DNA of 64,000 bases from Hormiphora californensis (GCA_020137815.1 CM035354.1:8574937-8638936), one strand, 5' to 3'; shown: positions 32,830 through 45,118, numbered from the stretch's first letter. Program-made: numbers and translations. The notes: generated by a model from the letters alone, not told the origin.

Positions 32830-34239
32830 TTAAATATAATTCTCCATTAACTCTTCATATACTATTTCATTAAGCACATTATATCCACTAGGATTCAGAT
32901 GTACTCCATCATTTGAGAAAAGATCATTGTTGAAATTAAGCTCACTATTCAAAAATGGAATAGTCCAATCTACTCCTATACATTTCATTGATCTCACAAC
33001 ACTCGTTACAATCCTATTAAACATGAAAACATTACTAGCAGTCCAACCATAGTCTGGCCTAAGTGGAATAACTGTGGCCAGCACGATTTCAGTTGTCTTC
33101 CCAAACATGTTTCTAATTTCCCTAACGAGGTCAACATATGAATCAAAAATATCCTTCTTACCACTATGAGACCTTACAAATTTACACCACTTCCTGATGT
33201 CGTTCGTGCCGAACGCAACTATAACCTTTCTAACAACCAGTTCAGGTTCTCTCTCTCTAAAGCCTCTCAACATGTCTATGGCTAGACTTCCCTCCCAGCC
33301 TCTGAATGGCCTGCAGAGCCTCGCACCCGATACCGACACATTTATCACATCCAGGTCCTCGTTCACCCACTTCGTCATGGAAGTTCCCAGGAGTAGAGTC
33401 CTTGGAGAATTAGGTGCCGATTGTGGAGCGGCGGTAGAAAATCCAGAGACATCTGGCTGGTATCCATCCAACATAGGGGGTACAGGCGAAAATGTCATCT
33501 GAGACACCACAGGGGATACGACGGGGGACACCATAGGCTGAGGAACCACCGACTGAGCTAGTGGTGGTGGTGGTGTAGGAGCGAGAGGTGATGTACTAAG
33601 CCTCTTCCGGAATGAGAGGGCATACCTAACCCCTTGCTCTACCTTGTTGGCCCGATGCTTGAAGTGCTCCTGGCACCCTTTCATCATGGTGTAAGCCTCT
33701 CCGTCTTTCAGATTGATGGACAGTGACGGTCTCATCCTTCCGTCCCCAAGGTAGGGGATGAAGTCCACTGTCCCTGGCGACCCAAAATTAACGACTGTTA
33801 TAGAGGAAGAGTCGTCCAATGTGTCCTCAAAATCAGAGTGGTAGTGCACCCCTTCTCCTCTCCTATACCTGGTTACCAGACACGAGTTGTATCCGCAGCC
33901 CAACTCACTGTTCAATTTCCCCATTAATCCCATGATGTTGGGGTACTTGGCTATATCCACAGGAGGCAGTTGAACTTTACCCCATCCATACCCAAGTCCT
34001 GTGTTTGACAACCAGGTATTTTTTTGGTCAAAGTCTTCGACCTCCCAATGCAACGATTCTGAGTCAACTTCAGGGACTCCCCTCCCATGAAACGTAACAT
34101 ACTTGCTGGGATCCTTTTTCGGAACCCCAAACTTCTTTCTTCTCTCAAGCTCCTGTTGCGCCAGTAGTATGATTCTCTCCAACACAGGGGACGACACACG
34201 AGTAAAGATTTGGTCGAGGGGAGTGTTGTCTAGGTCCAT
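32830..34239 (-). CDS. LINE ORF1: AlkB-family 2OG-Fe(II) dioxygenase fused to SGNH esterase
   Basis: 469 residues in two domains. Residues ~45-213 match ALKBH2/AlkB-type dioxygenases, which remove alkyl or methyl groups from nucleic-acid bases: LGYGWGK, YNSCLVTRYRRGEGVHYHSD with the iron ligands H134-x-D136, a third ligand H195 (HFKHRAN), and R205/R211 in RYALSFR, the usual 2-oxoglutarate-binding spacing. All expected ligands are present. A proline-rich linker (219-280) follows. Residues ~281-469 are an SGNH hydrolase: LLLGTSM with Ser287 (block I), GTND at 344-347 and DGVHLNP with D444/H447. SGNH esterases are known in CR1 ORF1 proteins; the AlkB partner is the unusual part. Both domains look catalytically competent. 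Whether they act on element RNA, cDNA or host targets is unknown. Confidence 0.88.
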   Translation of the reverse strand: MDLDNTPLDQIFTRVSSPVLERIILLAQQELERRKKFGVPKKDPSKYVTFHGRGVPEVDSESLHWEVEDFDQKNTWLSNTGLGYGWGKVQLPPVDIAKYPNIMGLMGKLNSELGCGYNSCLVTRYRRGEGVHYHSDFEDTLDDSSSITVVNFGSPGTVDFIPYLGDGRMRPSLSINLKDGEAYTMMKGCQEHFKHRANKVEQGVRYALSFRKRLSTSPLAPTPPPPLAQSVVPQPMVSPVVSPVVSQMTFSPVPPMLDGYQPDVSGFSTAAPQSAPNSPRTLLLGTSMTKWVNEDLDVINVSVSGARLCRPFRGWEGSLAIDMLRGFREREPELVVRKVIVAFGTNDIRKWCKFVRSHSGKKDIFDSYVDLVREIRNMFGKTTEIVLATVIPLRPDYGWTASNVFMFNRIVTSVVRSMKCIGVDWTIPFLNSELNFNNDLFSNDGVHLNPSGYNVLNEIVYEELMENYI

Positions 34240-35431
34240 ATTTGAGGTATCTTAGCAGCCCATCCTAAAATCCATGCTAAAACAGGCTGATTAACCCAAG
34301 GACATTGTCCTCAAATTAATTTGTTTAAAGTAGTGCCGAAACCTGTAACCGAAACCTGTAACCTCTGGCAGAATCTAATTACCGAGCGCAAGCGCTCCTT
34401 ATCACGTGACTCAGTGATGTCATGTGTCACGTGATAATATTTGAAAATTATAATCGCTTTTCCTTACGCCATTTTTCGGAGTATGAACATGAGATAAGGT
34501 TCATTCTGTTCACACGACTGAGAGCTTTCGATTCATACCAATAGCAAAAAAACTTTTTTTCCAAAAACCTGCCCTACCCTGTATCAAACATCCATTCCAC
34601 TTGGTGACATTGACACCTAGTGCGTGCGAGATCGAGCTCGCACGTGTGTGAGCTCAATCTTGGTCGCGCACGGTGTCTATGTCACCAACCATTCCACTAA
34701 ATGCCCCTAACTGTCCCAGGTGGAAATACACCTACCACCCCCTTGATTTTGACAGTAAGGGGTCCTATCTAACTAACTGTCTCACAACCCAAACATCTAT
34801 CTGCCACAGACACCCAAATTATTGAAAATTAGGAGTCCTTACCCAAATTTTTGGACGCACCCCCAAAAATAGTGCGTGTGGAACACCAAATTGCCTGACC
34901 AAAATCATATTGTGCAAAAATCATCGTAGTGCTTTCAGGACCCAAAATTCCCAAATTTTGACCCAAACTTCAAAAGTTTTGACAGTTAGAGGGAAATCCT
35001 AACTGTCCGGGTCCCGTCTGATGCAGTTGGATTGACCCCCCTCCCTGTGATGCATGCTAGATTAACATGCCTGAACAATGTAACTGGATGCAGTACGTGT
35101 TCGAAATTTTAAAATGTCTAACTTTCTACGTTGACGTTAAGCCTGCTTCTTAGAACATAGTAGCCAGCATGAATCGTCGATACCAAGGGAGGGAGACATT
35201 TTAATCTAACAATATCTTATGCAAATTTGCATCTTTGTGACGTCACGTTATATCTTCCCAAACCATATAAAAGGATCAGATCACGTACCAGAGGTAAGGA
35301 CAGACAGATGGAGAGGGTTTCTGTGTGTCAGTGTGAGTGATAGATACAGTCAGCACTGTAGAGAAATAAAACCCAGGAACCTAGATTTGCGATTGGTACG
35401 ATTGCCGCAGTTGTACTATTAATAAATAATA

Positions 35432-37613
35432 CAGTCGGACCCTGACTTTCCGGGATGCTCATTGCTCACTGAGGGTTGCTAAGTTGAAACTTTTTGAGTA
35501 CACAATTTTTAAGTCTTGCACGTGTATTGGGTTGTTCTAGGGACTAATTTCCGTGTTTTGAAATTTTAAAACCGTTTGGGCTGAATTTACTCGTTCGTTA
35601 CGTTGAATTTCGTTTCACTTGCTTGTCTCAGACACTAAAAAGGGCTATTTTCCTCAATAAAATGCAACTCAAATCTGCCTCTAGTTCTCATTTCCATCAC
35701 ACATGACCTCCCAGTTACCACTGAACTGTCTCTCGGGCCTGGCCTGATCTCATTACTAAATTACAGCAACAATTTTTTTCCAATATTACCCCCCGCCCCA
35801 CCCCCACCCGCCCTACCCCACCCACCTCTCCCAATATAGCGGACATTGCAAAACACCACACTACAGAGACAATCCTTGTGTTTTGGTGCACTAAGTCGCT
35901 TATCGCGTGTAACAACTAACAAATGTTATTATCTATCTCATCCGAATCGTCTTCTAGAACATTTTACACTCTAGTGGTGCTACAATCTGCCCAACCCATT
36001 GTTTGTGTTTGATCGTTTTCGTTCTTTGTCACCATTGGAAATGTTTACACCTCTCATCTCATCACCAACAACATCACGGTACCAATCATTCATCAAGGTC
36101 GTAAGTTCACCTGTCCGTATTGTTTGTTCATTTATTGTGTACAGTTGATATTGTGAATGTAATTGACTATTCAATAATTAAGAGTAAGACAAGACATAGC
36201 TTGAGAGTGTGCCCCAGACAGACCAACAAATACGATAAATATCAAACCAGACCAAGACCCTCTCAAAGGCAAAACGTTACCTACCCGACCAAGACCCTCT
36301 CAAAGGCAAAACGTTACCTATTTTCAAGACCAAGACCCTCTCAAAGGCAAAATGTTACCTACCCGACCAAGACCCCCCCAAAGGCAAAACGTTACCTAAC
36401 GGACCAAGATCCTCTCGAATGTTCCAGAAATTTAAACCATGAGTCTCTTTCTCTCCCAGGGGAGAGAAAGGGACTCAGCGCCATAGTTACCACATACCCG
36501 GGTTGGTATGGAGGTTTGCTGAGCGTATCCCATGGTTTAGTGACAAACAAACAAACAAACAAATTTTTAAGTCTTGCACGTGTATTGGGTTGTTCTAGGG
36601 ACTAATTTCCGTGTTTTGAAATTTTAAAACCGTTTGGGCTGAAACTTCAAATATTAGTAGAAAATTATCCACTGAATACCAGATTAAATGTTCGAAGACG
36701 ATATTTTGAGTGTACAGCATGAAGATATACAACATTTAGTGCTCCATTGACTTCATTAACCCTAAAATTCCCATTATTTACGCAAAAACGCGGGTTATGA
36801 AAGTTGCTAAATTGCTGAAACTTCGGATATCAGTAGAAAATTACCCACTTAATACCAATCATAATGTTCAAAAGCGATATTTTTCAACTTAGCATTGCTC
36901 AGGAAAAGGGTATTGCCTGGTAAGTCGGGGTAATGTACATATAATCTTTGATTCCCCAAATCGGGGAATTTATCAGCCCGGTAAAGATCTTACAAGTTGT
37001 ACGGTGTCAGGTTTACGGCTGATGAGTTCGATCTGAGTCTCGGTTTCTGGCGAGTTTCCACGTTTACCATCTTAGTGGACGGAGGGTCTCGGTCTTTCCG
37101 CTGTTCCAGACCTCTTGGTGTTAGGCGGTGATAGTTGTGGTTGCGCTTAGGTTTGGAGGTTTAGGTATGGAAGTTTAGGTTTGGAGGTTTAGAGGTTTTG
37201 AGGTTTGGTGGGACGTTGTTGTTGTTTTTGGTTGGTGTTGCAGTGTTTGTCTCGGTTCTTTGGGTTTGGTCTGGCAGCATGTTTCATGTTCTCAACTTAT
37301 CCTCACTCGTTAGAGTGGCCCGGAAGTGGCCCGCGTCGGGATATTTCGCTCGTCTTGAAAAGCGCCGCCACTCGTCACGATTTTGTGTTCCCCATGAATT
37401 CTTCCTTGGTATCATAAAAACATTGCAGTCAGGTCGTCTTCTAGATCTCTAGGTCTCATGAAGATCTTCTGTATCCGATGTTCTGGAATCCTCGAAACAT
37501 GTCCAAACGACCGCAGCCAGTTCGAAGAAATATATCCCTGCAATGATTCCTGCTTTCTTCAAGACCCTGACATTGTTGTTGTAAATCGGTCGGGTTTATC
37601 GGAGTTCGACTGT
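35432..37613. repeat. Degraded 2.2-kb block with pogo-like ends and direct repeats
   Basis: It starts CAGTCGGACCCTGACTTTCC after TA and ends with a diverged inverted counterpart (GGAGTTCGACTG, then TA). This may be an old autonomous-size relative of the pogo-like MITEs, but no transposase remains. Inside, a ~90-bp segment with TAAGTCTTGCACGTGTATTG occurs twice (35512-35600 and 36568-36650) and is also present, inverted, at 52375-52450. Confidence 0.45.
36249..36425. repeat. 37-bp tandem repeat array (about 4.5 units)
   Basis: Units of ACCAAGACCCTCTC followed by AAAGGCAAAACGTTACCTA with small changes. Related units occur inverted at 62345-62432. A reading frame across it is repetitive and unlikely to be a protein. 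Confidence 0.8.
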
Positions 37614-37735
37614 ATTGAAAATGTTCTTCAAAAATAAAGAAACGATACCGATAGGCGTCTAATATGTCTCACATTTAGTCCTATTTTTAAAAATCGCACT
37701 TTAGATTAAATATCTTATAAAGAGTCTCAGCCTCT

Positions 37736-37759
37736 ATCTCCCCCATCTTTCTCTCTCAC

Positions 37760-37832
<73 letters not shown>

Positions 37833-37864
37833 CTCTCTCGCTCTCTCTCTCTCTCTCGCTCTCG

Positions 37865-37916
<52 letters not shown>

Positions 37917-38008
37917 GTCTATTATCAATAATTGCAGCTGCCTTGTTTTTCTCAACTTGCAGCTTGATTCCATGACACAATGGCAAGCACGGTGAACTAG
38001 AGAGAAAG

Positions 38009-38039
<31 letters not shown>

Positions 38040-38046
38040 GAGAGAG
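37736..38046. repeat. CT/GA microsatellite cluster
   Basis: A (CT)n tract with a short (TA)n core near 37815-37835 and, after a ~90-bp non-repetitive gap, a (GAGAGAAA)n/(GA)n tract at 37998-38046. The two arms are inverted relative to each other and could pair. Confidence 0.9.
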
Positions 38047-38605
38047 TTCGGATAGAGAGTTATTGTTTTTAAGCTTGTAAACGTAAGTGGAGCGAGAGAA
38101 GATGTTACTGCTTCGACCATTCTCTCTCTTTCTCTCCCTCCCTCTCTCTATGTGGCTATATCTAATCCCTCAACTCGATTTTTCTAGCTTGCTTGTTTTA
38201 GAGATTCCAGCTCCAAGTATTGAAAAGTGTGTAGTGTTTTTGTACTTTTGCCGATGAACTATCACTGCTAAAATTAATCACCTCTGGCTCTATAGTAATC
38301 AATTTCAACACTCATTTTCAAAACATTTCTCACAAAGGTCCCTAGTTCTACTGCTACTACTCAACTACTATCCAACAAATCACTTCACACATGGCAAATG
38401 AGTAACTGAACATTTGCCCGTTTCTCTCATAGTAGGGAAAAATAGCTTGAAACGTACACGAATATGCAGTGCACCGAGCAGTGTGACCTTCTGGGTAGTG
38501 GGCTCTAAGATTGTAAGAGTATATGTTTACCAAAAGTACTTGTGATGGCATATATACCCGCGTGGCGCCGCCACACGTATTTTGATTGGGTTCTTAGCAC
38601 TTACT

Positions 38606-39245
38606 TGACTTAAGGCGGGTGGAATTCCCGAAAGCCTTGAACAATTTTTCTCGACGCATCACGTTCCTCCATAACTGAAGCTATCTTCTTCACGTCTCCC
38701 AGACCTGTATCTTGCCGTAGAACACCCACAAAGGTTTTCGAGGGCCTGCCACGTTTAGATTGACCGTGAGTAGGTTCGCAAAGAAGGACTTTGTGGAGTG
38801 TCAGCTCTGAGTGTCGTTGTGCATGTCCCGCAAGTCGTAGTCTTCGTTCCGCTATTTTAGTGCTGAGAATGGGTAACCCTCCAATACCATACAACGTGCC
38901 ATTAGTCATGCGAAGTTGCCACTGGTTCTTGTTAAGTGCCATTCTCAACATACGAGTATTTAAAGCTCCATTCAAACTCTTCTCCATTTGTTTGGTGAGG
39001 GTCCAGGTCTCACATCCGTATAGGAGAACGGTTTCGACAGTAGCAACGAATAACCTACACTTGAGTTCGTCTTTAAGATCTGAGTTCCAGACTTTCTTCA
39101 AGCCGTGGCAGGCAACCCATGTCTTACTCTTCCGGTTCTTGATGTCCTTGTTCGAATCTCTGATCCACGAACCCAGGTATTTGAAGTCATCGGTTGTTTT
39201 GATGGTTTGTCCGTCAACGAACGATGCCGTGGTGCTGATCTCCTA
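38606..39245 (-). pseudogene. LINE RT C-terminal remnant, same family as 1-1084
   Basis: On the - strand: DDFKYLGSWIRDS, ETVLLYGCETWTL, RRLRLAGHAQRH, EPTHGQSKRGRPSKTF, ending FREFHPP and a stop at ~38610. It aligns in order with the LINE tail at 1-1084. The catalytic RT motifs are absent, so it is a 5'-truncated insertion. A 120-bp foldback abuts its upstream side. Confidence 0.8.
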
Positions 39246-39246
39246 T

Positions 39247-39368
39247 TAAAGTGCGTTTCAAACGACTTGACCTGAGATTCCTGGAAATTCAGGATTTCCC
39301 CTTTGTAAATACACGCGCAATGCGCCAAATTCCGAGAATTACGGGTCAAGTCGCTTGAAACGGACTTT
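39247..39368. mobile_element. 120-bp foldback MITE
   Basis: TTAAAGTGCGTTTCAAACGA at the left and the inverted CGCTTGAAACGGACTTTA at the right, with internal CTTGACC and GGTCAAG arms. A small non-coding element between the LINE remnant and the SINE. Confidence 0.7.
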
Positions 39369-39394
39369 ACGAATGGCGTTCAGCGACAGTCTAT

Positions 39395-39602
39395 TTTTGG
39401 TACAGATTTCTCTGCAGCAAAGCTCGAGCGCCACCCCAAGCAGGCAACCTTATTGGTTAGATATGCACCGTCTTTGCGAAACTCTCGAAAGAGCCTCTAC
39501 CAATCATAGCTTGGCGATCTAGGTGGCATTGCGCTAGTCCAGGCTCGAACCTGGTACCTAGCGCACGGAAGGCGAGTGCACTGGCCACTACACCACCCTG
39601 CC
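39395..39602 (-). repeat. tRNA-derived SINE, copy C
   Basis: On the - strand: GGTGGTGTAGTGGCCAGTG, then GGTTCGAGCC, then a body shared with 59474-59596 (ACGGTGCATATCTAACCAAT). Intact A and B boxes apart from minor changes. Confidence 0.75.
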
Positions 39603-40262
39603 ACCGAACTATAAGTGATAATATAACTCACCTAAATTCGAGATTTTCAAAAGTGAGTTACAGTTCGAGTAAGCGTCGATTCGAGTTTCAGTCCGGAATC
39701 TGATTGCATACCATTTTTCCAGATCTTGGAAATTCTATACCTTTTTAAAAGCGTGTTGTATACAAAAATATGACGTTATTTCAAATATTTAGCATAGAAA
39801 TCCTACTTTATGGCGTCCCCTGTTGCCTGATTTATCTTCTGATCATCCAAATTAGTTGATTTGACATCAGTGATGGTCCCTGAACCATTTAAGTTCAGTC
39901 TAAAATCCTTTTGCACAGTTACTATGTATTGGTATCAATAGGAGCTAATTTACAAAATTTCAAGGAATTCTGACCAGCCGTTCGTTATCGTCCTCAAAGG
40001 GTTGATAAATTTGTGAGATTTTGCTATTTGCCATAATTTAAATCTATATCTTTGTGACTTAAGTGTACCTGTAAAGTAACGCGACCTGTATCTAATGCAG
40101 TTGATTTGGTTAATATTTTTACTAAGCGGTAGGTTCCATTTAAACATTTTACTATGTTTGCGTAAATTCCCTGTTTTCACCTTTTGTGTTATCCAGCTGT
40201 GTTATATTCACGCTGTCGCCTTTTCGATTATGCACTTGCTTACCTGTATCATATATTTCCAG

Positions 40263-43200
40263 GTGTCGTAGGATTTTCTTTGGATCCAGGAAATTCAGGC
40301 GGATCAAGCGATTCAACAACATGTAATGACGGTGAGGTAGCCAGTGGAGATAACTGCGGTAAGTGCACGGTATCCTGCGATAGCTTCTTAATAACGAACA
40401 TAAATACCTTGATATGTCAAACAGCGAAAAGTTCCGCCATTAGCTATATGGCCGGTACTCTGCCTCCCCAACCAGCACGGTTTTGTTTAACTTCATGGTT
40501 CCAATTCAGTCAGTTGTGCTGCCGGAACGTATTCAAACGGGACGGCGTGTGTTGAATGCGAACGTGGAACGTACACAGAGGAAGAGGCTCAGTCGAATTG
40601 TACGAACTGTCCTTCTGGAACAAGTACTGTCAGCACGGCCTCCTCAAACTCATCTGAATGTATAGGTATGTTTAGTCAGTTCAATCACTCGAAGTAAAAA
40701 GTAGAAGTATCTAATTGTGTTCCTTTCATTATCAGTGGTATGTGAAGTTCCAACTTTATTCGAAGCCACAACTACACCTTCTGCCGGTACATACGTTGTT
40801 TCTGGAAGCGACGTTACCGTAACTTGTTCTACTGGGTATCAAATAGATGGATCAAGCCAGGTTAGAACCTTATAATTTCTTGTGAAACTCCCTAAACTAG
40901 TAGCTATATAATTAATAAACCCGGGTTTATATGTAGCGGGTCGCTACACCATATGCGTACTGCCATAATACTGCCCGACTTGCGAAGCAGGGAGGGTGGT
41001 GTATGGTATAAAACCCGACCAAAGGGAGGGGTTTATACTTTCTATAAGCAAGGATTTATTGATTATAGCGGCAAAAATATCCTTACTTTTTGTAGCGGGC
41101 AGGATATATCAGGCAAATTTTAACCCGCTGATATTTATATAGAGTATAAACCCTTCCCTTTGGTCGGATTTTATACCATATAGTATATGGTGTAGCGAAT
41201 CACCCTAGCGGGCGACCCGCTACATATTGATAATATAAGTAAGGATTTTTTATTATAAGTTTTAGCGGTAAAAACATCCATGCCTTTTTTAGCGGGCGGA
41301 GTATATACATCCCGCTTTGATTAATACATATAGAGTTAGAATTTCGGTTTAACTTGGGTTGCAAGCAATAAACATCCCTTTAAGGTAACTGGTGCTTGTG
41401 AAGACGCTGGTTCGTGTTACAAGATCACTCTCGAAGCTGATTCAGATCTCGTTGTAACTGGGGCAACCGATTCTTTAACCTGCTCAGTTACATCAGGTAC
41501 TAACAATAAATAATTATAAATAGATGGTAATAAATGGTAATAAAAATAAATAATAATATTTAAATACGACTTTTAGTTCTTACAAAAATCCTTCTTTTGT
41601 AGAGTACACCCCAACCGGATGTGAATGGTATTTAGATGGAACAAAGTTGGAAGATGGCACCTTTTCTTCTTCCTCTAACACACACACCTCGGTGTACACT
41701 ATTTCGTAAGTATACTAAAATACTTAAAAAGTGTACTTCACTCTTCCACAAATATTAAAAGTGTATCAAACGCATGCAGTAGAATTTGCTTCTAATAGAT
41801 AGTTGTTCAGGTATTTTTCTAATTCAACTGCTGGAGAGTACGAGTGCCGAGCTACTGTTAACACACACACAGTTTCTGAGACTTTGGAGGTGGCAGAGTT
41901 AAGTATGGCCATGGACAATGGGACAGTTTACGCAGAAGCCAATACGGGAGATAGTGTAACGTTTACTTGCTTTGCAGTCAGACCAGCAGAACTGTCGAGT
42001 GACCCAACAGTAACATGGAATAACGGTAAATTAAGGGACTGAAGATATATATTATACAGTCGGACCCCGATTTAGGGCCCCCCGATTTAGTGGCACCCCG
42101 ATTTAGGGACAGGATTTTTTTCCCCCGATATAGGAAATTAACCTTATTTGACCCCGATTTAGTGGACACCCCGATTTAGTGGACAAGAGCCTTTCCCCCG
42201 AGGGTGTCCCTAAATCGGGGTCCGACTGTATATACAAATTCAGCCTTACCCCTTCTTCTCTCTACAGATAATGGCGATACATTAACGGGAACCAGCTCTG
42301 TCTCTAACGAAGTCCTAACTTCTACCTTAATCATTTCCGATCCCTCCATCGTTCAGGAGACCTACACTTGTTCAGTAACCTATCCGGACTACAAGGATTA
42401 CGTACTCTCAGTCGAAAAAACACTCGAAACTCTCGGTAAACCTTCCCATGATCCATTTGATTGTAATTCTTTATCAATATATAGAGCTTTAGTGTGATAT
42501 GATTTCCTTTTTTGCAGGTTTCTACACTGAACCAGAGGATAGTTCAGCGCAGTCAGGATCCACATTCACGTTGACTTGTATCACATCTGCACCAGTGGCT
42601 CACGTTATCAGCTGGGAAGGATACTCAGGCACAACATCTACATTCAACTCCATCACAAGCACACAAACCAGTACATTGGTAGTGAGTGACTTTCAGACCA
42701 CCACTGTATATACCTGCTCAGCTAGCTATGAGAGCATCAGCTTGTCTACCACCGCTACCGTCACTCTGTCCAGTGAGTAGGGTTAGGAACAGCCAGTGAT
42801 TTCAACCGTCTATCATCTATTAGTTAGAACCAAATATAAATGGATGTTTCTATTATTCTGTCCTCAGATGACGGGATAATATCACAGACAGCGGATCAGA
42901 ATGTGGATAATGGTGAGTTGGTTCAGCTTAACTGTACGGCAACTACTGGGAGTGGCTATTCTGGCATCGCATGGTACAATGAAGGAGCTGAAATTACTTC
43001 TGGAACTACCAGTACAACAGGTAGCTGCATTATGACGAGGAATATCAAATGTGGGGTGTGTCTACCGTGAATGTACCCCTTAACTTTCTTCTAGGTTCTG
43101 GAACAGTGACCCTAACACTTGAGTTCTCATCCGTATCTATATCTGACCAAGGAGACTACACTTGTAACGTTACTTACTCCACCTATAATGATATTCACAG

Positions 43201-44777
43201 CACAACGCTGAATATTTACGGTATGAACAGTAAAGTATAATAGTCTCTATAGTTCCTAAGAGTTCAATATTTTGTAGATTGCAGGATATTTGTTGTTATG
43301 ATGATGTTAGGAAATTGTCACAATTTTTGCATAGATCTCTTAATTTTGTTAGTTACGAAGTGACGACAAAAATTTTCTTCTATTCGTCAGGTATATCCGG
43401 GTCAACTTCGGTGGCAGTTGATGGCGCACAGGGCAGCCATGTTACCATGACATGTTTGGTAGGGGGTCCCTCACCCTCCACTCTTACCTGGTTGAATGGA
43501 ACAAAAGAAATTTCCAGTGACAGCAGGATCTCATTTTTCACTTGTGAGTGGTATACTTTGTTGTTTCACTATGTTTAGTTGCCATGAGTGTATGTGGGTA
43601 CGGCGTCACTAGCAAGCAACACGGTCATTTGTGCTCATCCTGTGTACTGCGCTGACGTTGCGTGTCATGTGCATGTGAGCGTTCTAGCAGTATTAACAAA
43701 AAGGTTGCCAATAAAATGTTAAACTAATATAGTACAAGCGTCAAAAATTTTAGCTCAAGAAATACACTCATGGAAATAAAAAGCACGATGTAAGAATACT
43801 TGCGTTATGTAGTACATAATGTACCCCCTCTATTATATAAGTTTTATGATGGGATACAAGCCACAACGATAATAAGCACTTGAAATGTAAAAACTGACGA
43901 TATATATTAAATAGTTCTAAACCTTAGGTACGGTGTTTTTTAAAGTAAGAAAGTATGAATAATTCAACTCAAATTAGTCATGTTAACACACTCTCTAGAC
44001 CATTATAGCACTCCTGCGACTCCAGTATCACATATTTTCTCTAGGTAATACTTCAACTCTTAGTAAAATAACTAGGAAGAACTCTTCTTCAATAGCTATC
44101 ATGCTACCTAAGAACATTGGGAGCTCAGTATTCAAAAAGACAGAACAAACAAACAAACACATACGAAAATGACTGACCAACAACTGATGATGAGGACAAC
44201 TCTTGTCACAAAATAAAATCGTAGGTCACATTGCGTACTATGAATTTACCTGTTAATTGAACGAGGGAACTGAACCCTCTTAAAGTTCCGGGTAGTTTAA
44301 GCGTTCCTCTCCACTACTACCAGCCGCTCCAGAATGACCATTTTTCCCTGGCCTGGGGGAACGGTATCCACTATCCAGGAACGGTTATATCCAGGCGCTT
44401 CACACGGAAAGGAAATTCAGCGTTATGTTATATGATTAGATGACTGGTTAAAATGGTCTATTACTTTTTAGTGCACGAGGCCGAAGGCCGAGTGCTCTAA
44501 ATACAACAATAATGAACCGAGACCGACAGGTCGAGGTAGATCCTTTTACTTAGCTGCCGAGCCTGCGAGGCACGCTAAGTGTAACTACTGAGCGAGCCTG
44601 CGAGCTCTGTAGTTGTACTTTTGGGCCGAGCCTGCGAGGCCTAAAAGTGAAAGAATCTTTAACATTATTGTTGTGTAATAGAGCATGTAAAAGCAGTCAT
44701 CTAATTTTATTAGATGATTTTGGAAACAAACTGAGTGAAAGAGATAAAGATTGAGTGAGAGAGAGAGAGAAAGAGAA

Positions 44778-44838
<61 letters not shown>

Positions 44839-45024
44839 TGTGCAGTAGTCACTACTGCACAGTGCTGCACACGCCCTAACCCTTATCTTTTCTTCCCCTC
44901 TGCAACTATATGTCACATGATCGTCACGTGATGGCACCACACCAATGAGCGTCCTGCATCTGCTTTCCCTCTCTGCCTTCGATTCTCTCTTTTCCTACCT
45001 TTCTCTCTCACACACACACACACA

Positions 45025-45118
<94 letters not shown>

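Larger units (their letters stand above)
28775..34356 (-). mobile_element. Full-length CR1-like LINE with AlkB-esterase ORF1
   Basis: On the - strand the order is short 5' UTR (34356-34240), ORF1 (34239-32830), a 155-bp gap, ORF2 (32674-29258) and a ~480-bp 3' UTR ending in CAAATCAAAT at 28775. Both ORFs are uninterrupted, so this is a young and possibly active copy. The 5' end has a 13-bp tandem unit (CGAAACCTGTAAC twice). The junctions with the split TIR fix the insertion point to within a few bases. An esterase-bearing ORF1 and the RT style suggest the CR1 clade. Confidence 0.88.
24384..34576 (-). mobile_element. DNA transposon with ~280-bp TIRs, 8-bp TSD, interrupted by a LINE
   Basis: The left TIR is 24384-24663. 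The right TIR is its reverse complement in two pieces: 34357-34576 (outer) and 28719-28774 (inner). Between the pieces sits the LINE 28775-~34356. The ends read TAGGGCAGG and CCTGCCCTA, and the host duplication CCCTGTAT is exact (24376-24383, 34577-34584). Without the LINE the transposon is ~4.6 kb. The 8-bp TSD and TAGGG terminus fit hAT-like rules, but 280-bp TIRs are long for hAT. The TIR holds a palindromic core around TATCACGTGAC and GTCACGTGATA. Its - strand gene is described separately. Confidence 0.87.
34585..40262. other. Gene-poor spacer between the transposon and the Ig gene
   Basis: No host exon recognised. 34620-34700 has a palindromic TGCGAGATCGAGCTCGCA core. 34.7-35.4 kb is unassigned. 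35.43-37.61 kb is a degraded repeat block. 37.7-38.2 kb is CT/GA-rich. 38.6-39.6 kb has a LINE remnant, a foldback and a SINE. 39.6-40.2 kb shows nothing I recognise. First exons and the promoter of the Ig gene may hide here. Confidence 0.5.

Noticed and set aside
35219-35422. Small ORF near 35.3 kb as first exon of the Ig gene
   Set aside because: No signal peptide, and no acceptable splice link to the exon at 40263 could be recognised.
36120-36605. Protein with PRPSQRQN repeats
   Set aside because: It translates a 37-bp tandem repeat whose length is not a multiple of three overall, and no domain or splice context supports it.
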